Shown here piece by piece: positions 5,481 to 12,853 of a stretch of DNA of 24,514 nucleotides (positions within the stretch are counted from its first letter, which is position 1; each line of letters opens with the position of its first letter). The position numbers and the translations under genes are program-made. The notes below the pieces were generated by a model. That model did not search any database. It saw nothing but the letters and a program-made list of their open reading frames with translations, and was not told where the DNA came from. The DNA is from Planctomycetota bacterium (lineage in GTDB: Bacteria; Planctomycetota; Phycisphaerae; UBA1845), in NCBI GenBank assembly GCA_022561255.1, contig JADFRO010000005.1, positions 1 to 24,514 of the forward strand, given 5' to 3'.

Positions 5481-7687
5481 CGAATCTTCGCCTTCGAGGA
5501 GCGCTTGCGTGATTTTTTCTGTGAGCTGCGGGTCGGCTTGGATGATCCGTTCCGCCCGTTGGACTTCCCGCTGGACTTCCCGTTGGACTCCGCGACGTTC
5601 AGCGGCTTGCCGTCCATGTGCGCGGGAACTTCAATGCCGAACATATCAAGCACGGTGGGTCCGATGTCCATCAGTCGCGGATGCTCGGTCTCGATCTTGC
5701 GGTTGCAGAACAACACGCCGGGCACGAGTGTGGGATCGATGCAATGATCGCCGCTCCACGCCTTGAGATTGTCGTGGAACAGTCGGTCGGTTGGCTGACC
5801 GATGGCCGCCTCCCACGAGACGCGATACCCCGTGTTGTATCCCAAAATCAGGTCCGGACTCTGATCGGTGTAGGGCCCGTCGTAGATGCGGTGGGCGTTG
5901 AACGCCCGACGAATCGCCTCTTCGTCGTTTTCTTCATCGCGCATTCCGGTCAGCTTCTCCGCGATTTCATCGCGTAACCGGTTGGCATCCTTCGGATCGA
6001 CGATGCCCTGCGCCTCACGGCCTTTCACGTTAAGCCATAGACCCGCAAGCCCCACGCAGTACGCCTTGGTCTTGGACCAATCGACCCCGGCGAGGTATTT
6101 CTGATGGCGGCCGCCCTCTTTCAGCGTGAGGTAGCCGTTTTGTTCGAGCCAGACGTTTAGATCGATCCCGCGCCGAAACGGGTTGAACCCGTGGTCGGAG
6201 ATGACCATAAGCACGGTGTCGTCGCTCTCGCACACCTTCATCGTTCGACCGACGAGCTTGTCCATGCGAACGTAAAGTTCGTCGATGGCGTTGCGGTGCT
6301 GGTTGTCACCTTGACCGGAGTGCGCGGGGTGTTTCGGGTCGATGTACCGCCAGAACATATGCTGTATTCGGTCGGTGCCGTCGAACACGCATACGCATAG
6401 CCCGCGTCGGACTTTCTCCAGCGCGTCGAAGAACATCGTTTCACGTTCCTCGTCCGCTTCGAGACACTGATGCAAAAAGCCGTCGTCGTCGAGGATTTTC
6501 GCATTCAGGCCCCACGTGTCTTCTGCGAGTCCGAGCGTGGCGAACGACCCCTGCGACTTGGATAGATAGGTGCTGAACACCGTCGGGTGGGAAATCGGCA
6601 TCGCCGGCTTGTCCGGGTCGATCTGAACCGGCGTTACGTAAAGCTCGAACTCCGGCTCGGTGCGTAGCAGCAGGAACTCGCAGATTCCCCTCACCTTAAG
6701 GCCCAAAGCAGCCTTGAACTGCACGGGCGTCCACGGCGAATACGTCCCGGCGGTAAGCTCGACGGTTTCGCCAGCCACCGTTAGCACGGCGTGGTCCCGG
6801 CCTGTGATGGTAACCTCGAACGGACACTTCAATGGCTCTGTCGACTCGATCATGCCGTCCAGCGGACCGACCAGGTGCGAACAAATGGTGTCGCCGTTGC
6901 GCGTGACGTGAATCTGCTCACCGCCGATGTGGTCGGGATCCTCACCCTCTCGCGTTGTGTAAAACGAGAACGTGCCCTGCGTACCGCGTAAGTCGGGCAC
7001 GCACATGGCCGACAGCAGCACGCCGCGAAAACTCTCCGGCGGAAAGGTGATCGGAACGCGGATGATGTTGCTGAAGATTCCGTGTTCACCCAGAAGATTC
7101 CAAAACGGCTTGCCCTTTCGCAGCAGTCGGATGTCGGGCTTGCCCAGTGGAATCTTGTACGGACCTATCTGGCAGACGCGCGACGAGCCGTGGATGCTGA
7201 CGGATGACAGCAGGGGTTTGTAGGTCCGCTTGTCGCGAGTTAGAAAATCAAAAATGTTGTGCTTGCCGGGGTTGCAGCCGGTGAGAAAAGTTGACCACGC
7301 TACGGGCGATAGCGGCGGGGCCGTCGTCGCAAGACGGGTGAAGGTTCCCTGTCGTTTGAGTTTCGACAGGTTGGGCATCTTCCCCTCGCTCATGTACTTT
7401 TCGGCGAGGGTCGGCTCCATTCCGTCCAGTCCCAGTATCACGAAGCGTTTCGTGCGGGCGCGGGCGAGGGCTTTTCGTCCGCGTAAAAGGCGAATCGCCC
7501 AGCGCAAGGGCCAAAGAAAGATCGCTGCCAGTCCTGAGAAAAACGCGATGAAGAATGCGAACAGGGTAGTACCTACCGCGAATCCGGCGCCGGGGCCGAT
7601 GTAGGCGTGCGCTTCGGTTTGCGTCGCAAGAACGATCGCGACGGCAGTAAGCACGATGCGAAGCGATGGGTTTCCGCGTGGTTGCAT
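5477..7687 (-). CDS. Membrane-anchored type I phosphodiesterase/nucleotide pyrophosphatase family protein
   Basis: This 736-residue paralogue is the first gene of the operon. An N-terminal export signal (about residues 9-28) is followed by YIGPGAG and a second hydrophobic span (about 36-62), so the enzyme domain is tethered to the membrane. The metal site looks intact: Asp88 in LGLDGM, Ser127 in PPLSPVAWS as nucleophile candidate, Asp and His in DGTDRIQHMFWR, ISDHGF, and His in SGDHC. The C-terminus is an unusual Ser/Lys/Asn/Arg-rich basic tail of about 40 residues, partly encoded by a 12-base tandem repeat (5557-5592). The ATG at 7687 is the first plausible start. The natural substrate cannot be read from sequence. 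Confidence 0.88.
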   Translation of the reverse strand: MQPRGNPSLRIVLTAVAIVLATQTEAHAYIGPGAGFAVGTTLFAFFIAFFSGLAAIFLWPLRWAIRLLRGRKALARARTKRFVILGLDGMEPTLAEKYMSEGKMPNLSKLKRQGTFTRLATTAPPLSPVAWSTFLTGCNPGKHNIFDFLTRDKRTYKPLLSSVSIHGSSRVCQIGPYKIPLGKPDIRLLRKGKPFWNLLGEHGIFSNIIRVPITFPPESFRGVLLSAMCVPDLRGTQGTFSFYTTREGEDPDHIGGEQIHVTRNGDTICSHLVGPLDGMIESTEPLKCPFEVTITGRDHAVLTVAGETVELTAGTYSPWTPVQFKAALGLKVRGICEFLLLRTEPEFELYVTPVQIDPDKPAMPISHPTVFSTYLSKSQGSFATLGLAEDTWGLNAKILDDDGFLHQCLEADEERETMFFDALEKVRRGLCVCVFDGTDRIQHMFWRYIDPKHPAHSGQGDNQHRNAIDELYVRMDKLVGRTMKVCESDDTVLMVISDHGFNPFRRGIDLNVWLEQNGYLTLKEGGRHQKYLAGVDWSKTKAYCVGLAGLWLNVKGREAQGIVDPKDANRLRDEIAEKLTGMRDEENDEEAIRRAFNAHRIYDGPYTDQSPDLILGYNTGYRVSWEAAIGQPTDRLFHDNLKAWSGDHCIDPTLVPGVLFCNRKIETEHPRLMDIGPTVLDMFGIEVPAHMDGKPLNVAESNGKSSGKSNGRNGSSKPTRSSQKKSRKRSSKAKIR
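5557..5592. repeat. Three tandem 12-base units in the phosphodiesterase tail
   Basis: Units CGTTGGACTTCC, CGCTGGACTTCC and CGTTGGACTCCG lie head to tail at 5557-5592. On the minus strand they encode Gly-Lys-Ser-rich four-residue units in the basic C-terminal tail. Such a unit array can change copy number without breaking the frame. Confidence 0.7.
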
Positions 7688-7906
7688 GATCGTGCGACTC
7701 TACTCTTTCTTTCGCCGGGGCGAGGTGCCGCGTCTACAAGCACGCGCCTTTTCCCGATCAAACGCCGATCGCCCCACCTCATATCGACCAAGTGCAGCCA
7801 GTTTAGACTCACTTCGGCTCCGCTTCAAGGGAGAGCGGCGTCCATGGGACCAGCCCAACCACTATGGAGTCCGTGCGGCGGTGTTGCTGGAAACGCGTGG
7901 CTAAAG

Positions 7907-7915
7907 TGTTACAAT
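7907..7915 (+). promoter_or_regulatory. Extended -10 promoter element for the M28 peptidase gene
   Basis: TGTTACAAT (TGn plus a five-of-six -10 box) lies about 95 bases upstream of the ATG at 8011. No well-spaced -35 box is present, which is tolerable for an extended -10 promoter. Transcription would begin near 7922 and include the hairpins at 7946-7984. Confidence 0.35.
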
Positions 7916-7945
7916 CAGCTTGGTTTGCAAGAGGGGTCGCAACCA

Positions 7946-7984
7946 GGAAACGGGGCCGTTTCCAGCAGTTTCCAGCATTGGAAA
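7946..7984 (+). promoter_or_regulatory. Leader with two perfect hairpins and a tandem repeat
   Basis: GGAAACGG-GG-CCGTTTCC (7946-7963) and TTTCCA-GCAT-TGGAAA (7969-7984) are perfect stems joined by a tandem repeat GTTTCCAGCA (7958-7967 and 7968-7977). The two TTTCC segments can each pair with either GGAAA segment, so alternative folds are possible. The region sits just before the AGGAGG site of the M28 peptidase gene. Confidence 0.45.
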
Positions 7985-8010
7985 TCCACGTTTATCGAAT
8001 AGGAGGTTTC

Positions 8011-9462
8011 ATGCGCTCTGGTTTATTGCTCACACTTGCTCTCGGGTGCACGTTTCTCAGCACTTCTCACGTCGTCGCGGCGGGCGATCCTGGCGACGGT
8101 TCCCTCGCGGCGCGCTACAAAGCCGACGCTCGCCGAATCATCGACGCGGTGATGGCCGGGAACGACGCCTACAACAAGCTGGAGACGCTTTGCATAGAAA
8201 TCGGCCACCGCCTCAGCGGCTCGCCGCAGCTTGAACGAGCCGTCGAGTGGGCGGTCGCCGCGATGAAGAAGGATGGTCAGCAAAACGTCCGCGCCGAGCG
8301 GGTAATGGTTCCACACTGGGTTCGCGGCAGCGAGTCAGCCACGATGATTTCACCTCGTCGCGAATCGCTCGAGATGCTCGGTTTGGGTCGCTCGATCGGC
8401 ACGCCGCCGGAAGGCATCACCGCGCCGGTCGTTGTGGTGAAAGACAAGGAGCACCTCGCGCGAATCGGCAAAGCGGCGGCCGGGAAGATCGTACTCTTTA
8501 ATTTTCCGATGCCGCCGTACGATCCCGAGCGCGGCGCCGGATACGGGCAAACGGTTTTCTATCGTACGAACGGCGCGAGCCTCGCTGCGGCTCAAGGCGC
8601 GGTCGCAGCCTTGGTCCGATCCGTCACCGCCAAGAGCTTGCACACCGCCCACACAGGTGCGATGCGCTACGATCCCGAAATTCCGAAGATTCCCACAGCG
8701 GCTGTATCCATCGAAGACGCCGAAACGATCGCTCGCATGACCAAGCGAGGTATCGAGGTTGTTGTGAACCTCAAGATGGAGGCCAAGACGCTTCCTGACG
8801 CGCCTTCGGCAAACGTCATCGGCGAGCTTCGCGGGCGGACGCACCCAGAGGAAATCGTTGTGATCGGCGGTCACCTTGACTCGTGGGACGTCGGCCACGG
8901 TGCGCACGACGACGGCGGCGGATGCGTCATCGCCATGGAAGCGATCAACGTACTGCGTAAACTCAACATGATTCCGCGCCGCACGATCCGTGTGGTGCTC
9001 TTCACGAACGAGGAAAACGGTCTGGCCGGCGGAAAGGCGTACGCAGCCGACCACGCCGGCGAGATGAAAAACCACGTTGCAGCCATCGAGTCCGACAGCG
9101 GCATTTTTCAGCCGCGGGGATATTCGCTTGAATGCGAGAACGATGCGTACGAGAAGGTTGCGCTGGACCAACTCAGCGATATCGTGCGTTTGTTGAGCCC
9201 GCTTGGACCTATGGATGCGAAACTCGGCGGGTCCGGCGCCGACATTGGGCCGATGAAGCCTGAGGGCGTGGTACTGCTGGGCCACCGCGTCGAGGGTTCG
9301 ACCTACTTCGATTATCACCACACGGCCGCCGACACGATCGACAAGATTGATCCGGTCCTCCTAAGCAAGAACGTCGCCGCTATCGCGACGGTTGCCTACA
9401 TCCTGGCCGACATGCCCGACCGCATCGGAACGCCGCCGACGCCCGATGCATCCTCGCACTAA
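8011..9462 (+). CDS. Exported M28 family metallopeptidase (carboxypeptidase Q-like)
   Basis: The 483-residue product has a signal peptide (MRSGLLLTLALGCTFLS, cleavage near residue 24). It has the layout of M28 peptidases of the plasma glutamate carboxypeptidase/carboxypeptidase Q type: a protease-associated insert around residues 130-250, then the zinc domain. Two-zinc ligands are visible as His288 in GGHLDSWD, Asp300 in HDDGGG, Glu334/Glu335 in TNEENG, Asp362 in ESDSG, and His436/His437 in DYHHTAADT. It probably removes residues from small peptides in the periplasm. The ATG at 8011 follows AGGAGG by four bases and gives a clean signal peptide; the longer upstream frame reads through the leader. 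Confidence 0.93.
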   Translation: MRSGLLLTLALGCTFLSTSHVVAAGDPGDGSLAARYKADARRIIDAVMAGNDAYNKLETLCIEIGHRLSGSPQLERAVEWAVAAMKKDGQQNVRAERVMVPHWVRGSESATMISPRRESLEMLGLGRSIGTPPEGITAPVVVVKDKEHLARIGKAAAGKIVLFNFPMPPYDPERGAGYGQTVFYRTNGASLAAAQGAVAALVRSVTAKSLHTAHTGAMRYDPEIPKIPTAAVSIEDAETIARMTKRGIEVVVNLKMEAKTLPDAPSANVIGELRGRTHPEEIVVIGGHLDSWDVGHGAHDDGGGCVIAMEAINVLRKLNMIPRRTIRVVLFTNEENGLAGGKAYAADHAGEMKNHVAAIESDSGIFQPRGYSLECENDAYEKVALDQLSDIVRLLSPLGPMDAKLGGSGADIGPMKPEGVVLLGHRVEGSTYFDYHHTAADTIDKIDPVLLSKNVAAIATVAYILADMPDRIGTPPTPDASSH

Positions 9463-9514
9463 GAAACTTGCAGCGGGCAGAGCTGCGCTCCGCAGGAGTA
9501 CGCCCTAGGTGACT

Positions 9515-9535
9515 GAGCCGCATGCTTTAGCTTGC
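9515..9535. repeat. Degenerate family A palindrome, copy 3
   Basis: This matches 3125-3145 at 16 of 21 positions and shares the preceding ACT. The arms GCATGCT and AGCTTGC keep six of seven pairs, one by an apparent G-C to A-T exchange. It lies in the short gap between the M28 gene and the insertion sequence. Confidence 0.45.
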
Positions 9536-9552
9536 GCGAACTCAAGAATGCA

Positions 9553-9577
9553 GTCGACGTAGGGCGGGCTATTGCCC
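9553..9577. repeat. Left part of the palindromic repeat (family C) interrupted by the IS
   Basis: GTAGGGCGGGCTATTGCCC (9559-9577) joins with the sequence after the IS at 11049-11070 to rebuild a perfect palindrome, GTAGGGCGGGC-TATT-GCCCGCCCTAC. The 14 bases GCGGGCTATTGCCC at 9564-9577 are repeated at 11049-11062, as expected for a target-site duplication. Confidence 0.7.
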
Positions 9578-9589
9578 AATGGCCCTAAG

Positions 9590-10937
9590 CTAAGTTTGGC
9601 ATAGCCGTGCTGGTTGTTGCGTTTTACCGTAACCACGGCTGCGGGGTTTGTCGAATCGCCGGAGAAAGGATCGTCCCGGACGTTTTCGAATTCTCGCACT
9701 ACGCACATTGCTTAACAGGTATTGATACAGTTGTATAATTTCTTGTGGATGTGCCCGATTCATGGCAATCAGTGCAGCTTTGACGTGCGTTAACGCGGTC
9801 AAGTAACTCAAGTCGATCGCGTGAAGCTCGGTACTACGCGCGGCATCAACCATCACCCAACGGACCAGATTGTTCAGGATCAAGTGTGCGTAGATTTCTT
9901 TAATCACGCCGACCGGCGTGTGGGACCGTAGATTTTGAATGTTGAGCCCATGCTTCCACTCGCGATAGATGGTTTCGATTTGCCATCGCCGATGATAGAG
10001 GCCAACAAGCTCACCGTAGGTATGCGTCCTGGTATCCGTCAAAGAAGTAAGTAGCCAGCTTGGTCGAAAACCGGGTCGCTGATAACGAAGCAGACGGGCC
10101 GAGAGAACGCTGGGCAGGTCCGGATGCTTGCAGCGAACCGCGGAAGTCGGATGGAACGCTACGATCCATTCATTGACGCCAACTTGTTGACTTCGTCTCA
10201 CATGGCCAGCATGCTGATTGGATAACCGAAGCAGGAAGTGCGCGCCACGCAACGGGATTTGCCAGATCGCCCTGTAGGGAAAAAAAGCCGCGGTCCATCA
10301 GCACCAAATCGTTGCGGCGAAGATGCCGAATCAGGTGGCGTAACGCATGGTGTTCGGTAAAACGCTTTCCAATGAGCTTGAAATCAAGGCAAAAACCCGT
10401 CAGCACAGAGCACAAGGACACCAGTTTGGCCTGTGGTCGGTGCCGTCGACCGTGTTGGTTACGCGGCTGTCCAAAGCATTGAGTGACCTTGGGAGCGATG
10501 GGTAGATCGACATCGGATCCGTCGATGGCCAGAAGGCGAAACGTATTCTTCCATAGCAAAGAGGAGGCGAATCGATCCTCGAAGCGATGCGTTAGCGTCC
10601 GCCACAGGTTACGCCAGAATCCGAGCGTGAGTCGCTGTCTGGCTTGACAGAAAGCTTCCTCGCTTACGATTGTGGTGCCCAGCCAGGGACATCTCGCGCG
10701 CACCAGTCCCCAGGCTTGTGTCAGCCCTTGCGTCATGGAGGTCGTATGCAGCCCAACGTACATCATTAACCACGCGACCACCTCAGGAACCAGCGGACCG
10801 CTGCGTTGGGGGGCGCAACCCGCGTCTGTCGCTGCTTCTGTGAAAACATTCGATGGCAAAATGGATTGGAACGGAGCCAAACCGTAGCGCTGAAAAATCG
10901 TTGTAGCCCGGCGACAGTGTCGGTCGATGGTCATCAT
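9590..10937 (-). pseudogene. IS4-family DDE transposase, split by a +1 frameshift
   Basis: Two overlapping minus-strand frames encode one transposase of about 448 residues. The first has the IS4 N-terminal region (PLVPEVVAWLMM), the first catalytic Asp in LLAIDGSDVDLP and the second in LMDRGFFS. The second has GAHFLLRLS and the Y-R-E-K signature YHRRWQIETIYREWKHG with the catalytic Glu. The frames join at TTTTTTTCCC (10286-10277): moving one base forward there gives the family-like order GFF, then YRAIWQIPLRGAHFLLRL. The ATG at 10937 is preferred over the TTG at 10943 because GGAGG lies seven bases upstream. The TAG stop is in the left terminal repeat. It could be an inactivating insertion, a sequencing slip or programmed frameshifting. 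Confidence 0.85.
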
Positions 10938-10943
10938 GTTCAA

Positions 10944-11024
10944 GCCTCCATGCAGTAGGTGATGACGGGTGGTCTTCCTTGACCACGCTTAACAACCCAT
11001 TCATCGACTGCGGGAGGCTTTTTT
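10944..11024 (-). promoter_or_regulatory. Foldback that hides the transposase ribosome-binding site; terminator-like on the opposite strand
   Basis: On the transposase strand, GCCTCC (11018-11013) and GCAG (11011-11008) pair with CTGC (10955-10952) and GGAGGC (10949-10944), enclosing the smaller hairpin GTGGTC-AAGGAA-GACCAC (10986-10969). The GGAGG is the ribosome-binding site of the transposase. A transcript entering from outside through the right IS end would fold and mask it. Read on the plus strand, the same stem is followed by six T residues (11019-11024) and resembles an intrinsic terminator with a long loop. Confidence 0.6.
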
Positions 11025-11048
11025 GTCGAATACCTTAGCTTAGGGCCA

Positions 11049-11070
11049 GCGGGCTATTGCCCGCCCTACC
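11049..11070. repeat. Right part of the interrupted family C palindrome
   Basis: GCGGGCTATTGCCC (11049-11062) duplicates 9564-9577 and continues with GCCCTACC, completing the original palindrome. See the left copy before the IS. Confidence 0.7.
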
Positions 11071-11163
11071 GGATCTCCCGATGCAACGAACGTGACTTTG
11101 GGTATGTGATCGCATCAAGCGACCGCAGCGTTCAACCGACTTGTTCTCGTGGCGTAGCCAAGC

Positions 11164-11622
11164 ATGAGGTGGACCAATTTCGTAGCCAACTTTGATCGGC
11201 GCATGGCGTCGTGGATGGGGTTCTACGGGCACCGTCTGCTTCGCTATTCGCTGGCCATCATTTTCATCTGGTTCGGGATGCTGAAGCCTCTCGGAATGAG
11301 TCCGGCGGCCGATCTGGTCGCGAACACGGTGTACTGGTTCCCACCCGACGTTTTCGTCCCGATCTTGGGATGGTGGGAAGTAGCCATCGGAGTGGGCCTC
11401 CTGTTTCGGCCATTGGTTCGGATGGCGCTATTCCTCTTGTTCCTTCAGATGCCCGGCACGGCCCTGCCGTTGCTGCTCCTGCCTGAGGTGTGTTTCTCGA
11501 AGTTCCCGATCGGTTTGACGCTTGAAGGGCAATACATCATCAAGAACCTTACGATCATCAGCGCGGCCATCGTAATCGGCGGGACCGTTCGCAGCCATTC
11601 CAGCGACCAACGACTGCTATGA
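11164..11622 (+). CDS. DoxX/YkgB-like integral membrane protein
   Basis: The 152-residue product has four predicted transmembrane helices at about 25-44, 65-84, 86-106 and 125-145. LLRYSLAIIFIWFGMLKPLG and ILGWWEVAIGVGLLF match the pattern of DoxX-type (also DUF417/YkgB) four-helix proteins, whose role is generally unknown or linked to redox and stress responses. No ribosome-binding site precedes the ATG at 11164. An internal ATG at 11203 is an alternative that keeps all helices. The gene lies just downstream of the IS, whose right end could have separated it from an earlier promoter. It is convergent with folE (54-base gap). Confidence 0.72.
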   Translation: MRWTNFVANFDRRMASWMGFYGHRLLRYSLAIIFIWFGMLKPLGMSPAADLVANTVYWFPPDVFVPILGWWEVAIGVGLLFRPLVRMALFLLFLQMPGTALPLLLLPEVCFSKFPIGLTLEGQYIIKNLTIISAAIVIGGTVRSHSSDQRLL

Positions 11623-11675
11623 TGTACCAAATCTTAGGCGCGACATCGCGGGTCGCGACTGTCAAGAGATCACCG

Positions 11676-12230
11676 TCATCCGCGCAGCAGCGTCATGACC
11701 TCCGCGCGCGTGCGTGCGTCGGATCGGCACAGGCCTCGCACAGCCGAGGTCAGCATCACGCTGCCAGCTTTCTTGACGCCCCGGCAGGTCATGCAGGTGT
11801 GGGTCGCTTGGATCACAACCGCGACGCCCTTGGCTTTGAGCTTGTTCATGAGCAGGTCGGCGATCTGCGAGGTCAATCTTTCCTGGACCTGAGGCCTGTG
11901 GGCGAAGGCGTCGACGACGCGGGCGAGCTTGGAAATGCCCGCGACCTGCCCGTCGGGCAGGTAGGCGAGGTGAGCATGGCCTTCAAAGGGCATGAGATGG
12001 TGCTCGCAAATGGAGTTGAAGGCGATGTCCTTGAGCACCACCAACTCGTCGTAAACCTCGGTAAAAGCCGTGTTGAGGTACTCAGACGGATCGACGTCCA
12101 GGCCGTTGAACAACTCGCTGTACATTCTAGCGACACGACGTGGAGTGCCTCTGAGGCCCTCACGGTCGGGGTTTTCGCCGACGGCGACGAGGATTTCGCG
12201 AACGGCCCGTTCGATGCGATCGAAGTCCAT
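11676..12230 (-). CDS. folE: GTP cyclohydrolase I
   Basis: The 184-residue enzyme converts GTP to 7,8-dihydroneopterin triphosphate, the first step of tetrahydrofolate (and queuosine precursor) synthesis. Family motifs are clear: ENPDREGLRGTPRRVARMY near the N-terminus, ICEHHLMPFEGHAH, and HTCMTCRGVKKAGS. The zinc ligands are Cys75, His78 and Cys146, corresponding to Cys110, His113 and Cys181 of the E. coli enzyme. The ATG at 12230 gives the usual MDFDRIERAVREIL start. The frame stays open to 12290, but that part has no family resemblance. No ribosome-binding site precedes the ATG; a weak promoter at 12240-12268 would leave only a two- or three-base leader. Confidence 0.95.
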   Translation of the reverse strand: MDFDRIERAVREILVAVGENPDREGLRGTPRRVARMYSELFNGLDVDPSEYLNTAFTEVYDELVVLKDIAFNSICEHHLMPFEGHAHLAYLPDGQVAGISKLARVVDAFAHRPQVQERLTSQIADLLMNKLKAKGVAVVIQATHTCMTCRGVKKAGSVMLTSAVRGLCRSDARTRAEVMTLLRG

Positions 12231-12239
12231 GATGGCGCC

Positions 12240-12268
12240 AGGATACGCGCAAAAGCCGGCTCGTCCAA
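12240..12268 (-). promoter_or_regulatory. Weak promoter candidate close to folE
   Basis: On the minus strand TTGGAC (12268-12263), 17 bases, then TATCCT (12245-12240) precede the folE ATG (12230) by nine bases. Matches are only three and four of six, so this rests mainly on position and on the missing ribosome-binding site. Confidence 0.25.
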
Positions 12269-12294
12269 GTTCGCCTCGAAGGGGGCGCACCCGC

Positions 12295-12323
12295 TTGTAG
12301 AACGGCGTTGTGAAGGCTATAAT
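12295..12323 (+). promoter_or_regulatory. Sigma-70-like promoter for the 12431 gene
   Basis: TTGTAG (12295-12300), a 17-base spacer and a perfect TATAAT (12318-12323) lie about 100 bases before the ATG at 12431. It is the strongest plus-strand promoter match I see in this part of the window and may drive the next two genes as well. Confidence 0.6.
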
Positions 12324-12430
12324 TCGATCGGCCGGCGTGAGCCGCTGTCGAACACGATTGAGCCCCTGACGGCCCGCCCGAATCCTGCGCAGCGGAGGAA
12401 TTAACGATCACAGCCGAAGCGAGTGTAGAA

Positions 12431-12853
12431 ATGTCCGGCGCTGGCGAGCGACTCGGACGGCGAGCGCCTCATCCTGTGTTTTGGGTGATCGCCGGGCTTC
12501 TGGGCGTAATCGCGATCTCAACGGCGACGCGACCTGGCGGGTTACGGATGGATGGGTTGGCGTTTGCCCAATTGCCGCCCTCGGCCGGTGCTCGTGGAGT
12601 TTTTGCGTTTTCCGGGCAGTTTTCAAAGGGTAACTACGGTGTCTTCATGGTCGACACCGACGCCATGACGATCTGGGCGTATGAGTATCTTCCGCAGAAG
12701 GGTTGTCTGCGGCTGGCGGCGGCACGCACGTGGCGGTACGATCGCTACCTGGAAAATCACAACATATGCGACCTGCCGCCGGAGGCGGTGGAACGCATGG
12801 TTGAGGAGCAGCGCCAGTACCGATTGCAAGCGAGCGAAGCGGCGCTGCCTTAG
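12431..12853 (+). CDS. Small single-span membrane protein of unknown function
   Basis: The 140-residue product has a single transmembrane segment at about residues 15-33 and an outward-facing domain. That domain has GVFMVDTDAMTIWAYEYL and a conserved-looking LRLAAARTWRYDRYLENHN, ending in a short helix. The two cysteines (92 and 113) could form a disulfide. I do not recognise a named family. The ATG at 12431 has no good ribosome-binding site, while a perfect GGAGG at 12394-12398 stands eight bases before an in-frame ATC at 12407, which would add eight residues. A strong promoter lies upstream (12295-12323). The HTH membrane protein gene follows at 12974. Confidence 0.7.
   Translation: MSGAGERLGRRAPHPVFWVIAGLLGVIAISTATRPGGLRMDGLAFAQLPPSAGARGVFAFSGQFSKGNYGVFMVDTDAMTIWAYEYLPQKGCLRLAAARTWRYDRYLENHNICDLPPEAVERMVEEQRQYRLQASEAALP

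Larger units (their letters stand above)
7688..8010. other. Intergenic region between the divergent phosphodiesterase operon and M28 peptidase gene
   Basis: This stretch of 323 bases holds no convincing gene. Its right half contains an extended -10 box, two leader hairpins and a strong AGGAGG site (8001-8006), all serving the M28 gene and listed separately. In the left half I see no clear promoter for the minus-strand operon; a TTGATC (7761-7756) lacks a good -10 partner. Confidence 0.6.
9580..11048 (-). mobile_element. Complete IS4-family insertion sequence, about 1.47 kb
   Basis: Perfect 15-base terminal inverted repeats TGGCCCTAAGCTAAG lie at 9580-9594 and, inverted, at 11034-11048. The transposase gene, on the minus strand, ends inside the left repeat. 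Flanking direct repeats of 14 bases (9564-9577 and 11049-11062) are consistent with target duplication. Two extra bases (AA, 9578-9579) lie between the left copy and the inverted repeat, so the exact boundary may be 9578. The element sits between the M28 gene and a DoxX-like gene and disrupts no coding sequence. Ends and flanks look fresh; the only lesion is the transposase frameshift. Confidence 0.9.

Noticed and set aside
7864..8010. Longer N-terminus for the M28 peptidase
   Set aside because: It would bury the signal peptide and the AGGAGG site, and it reads through leader hairpins.
8350..9321. A 323-residue minus-strand frame opposite the M28 peptidase gene
   Set aside because: The plus-strand frame carries a signal peptide and all zinc ligands; the antisense product resembles nothing and has shadow-type composition.
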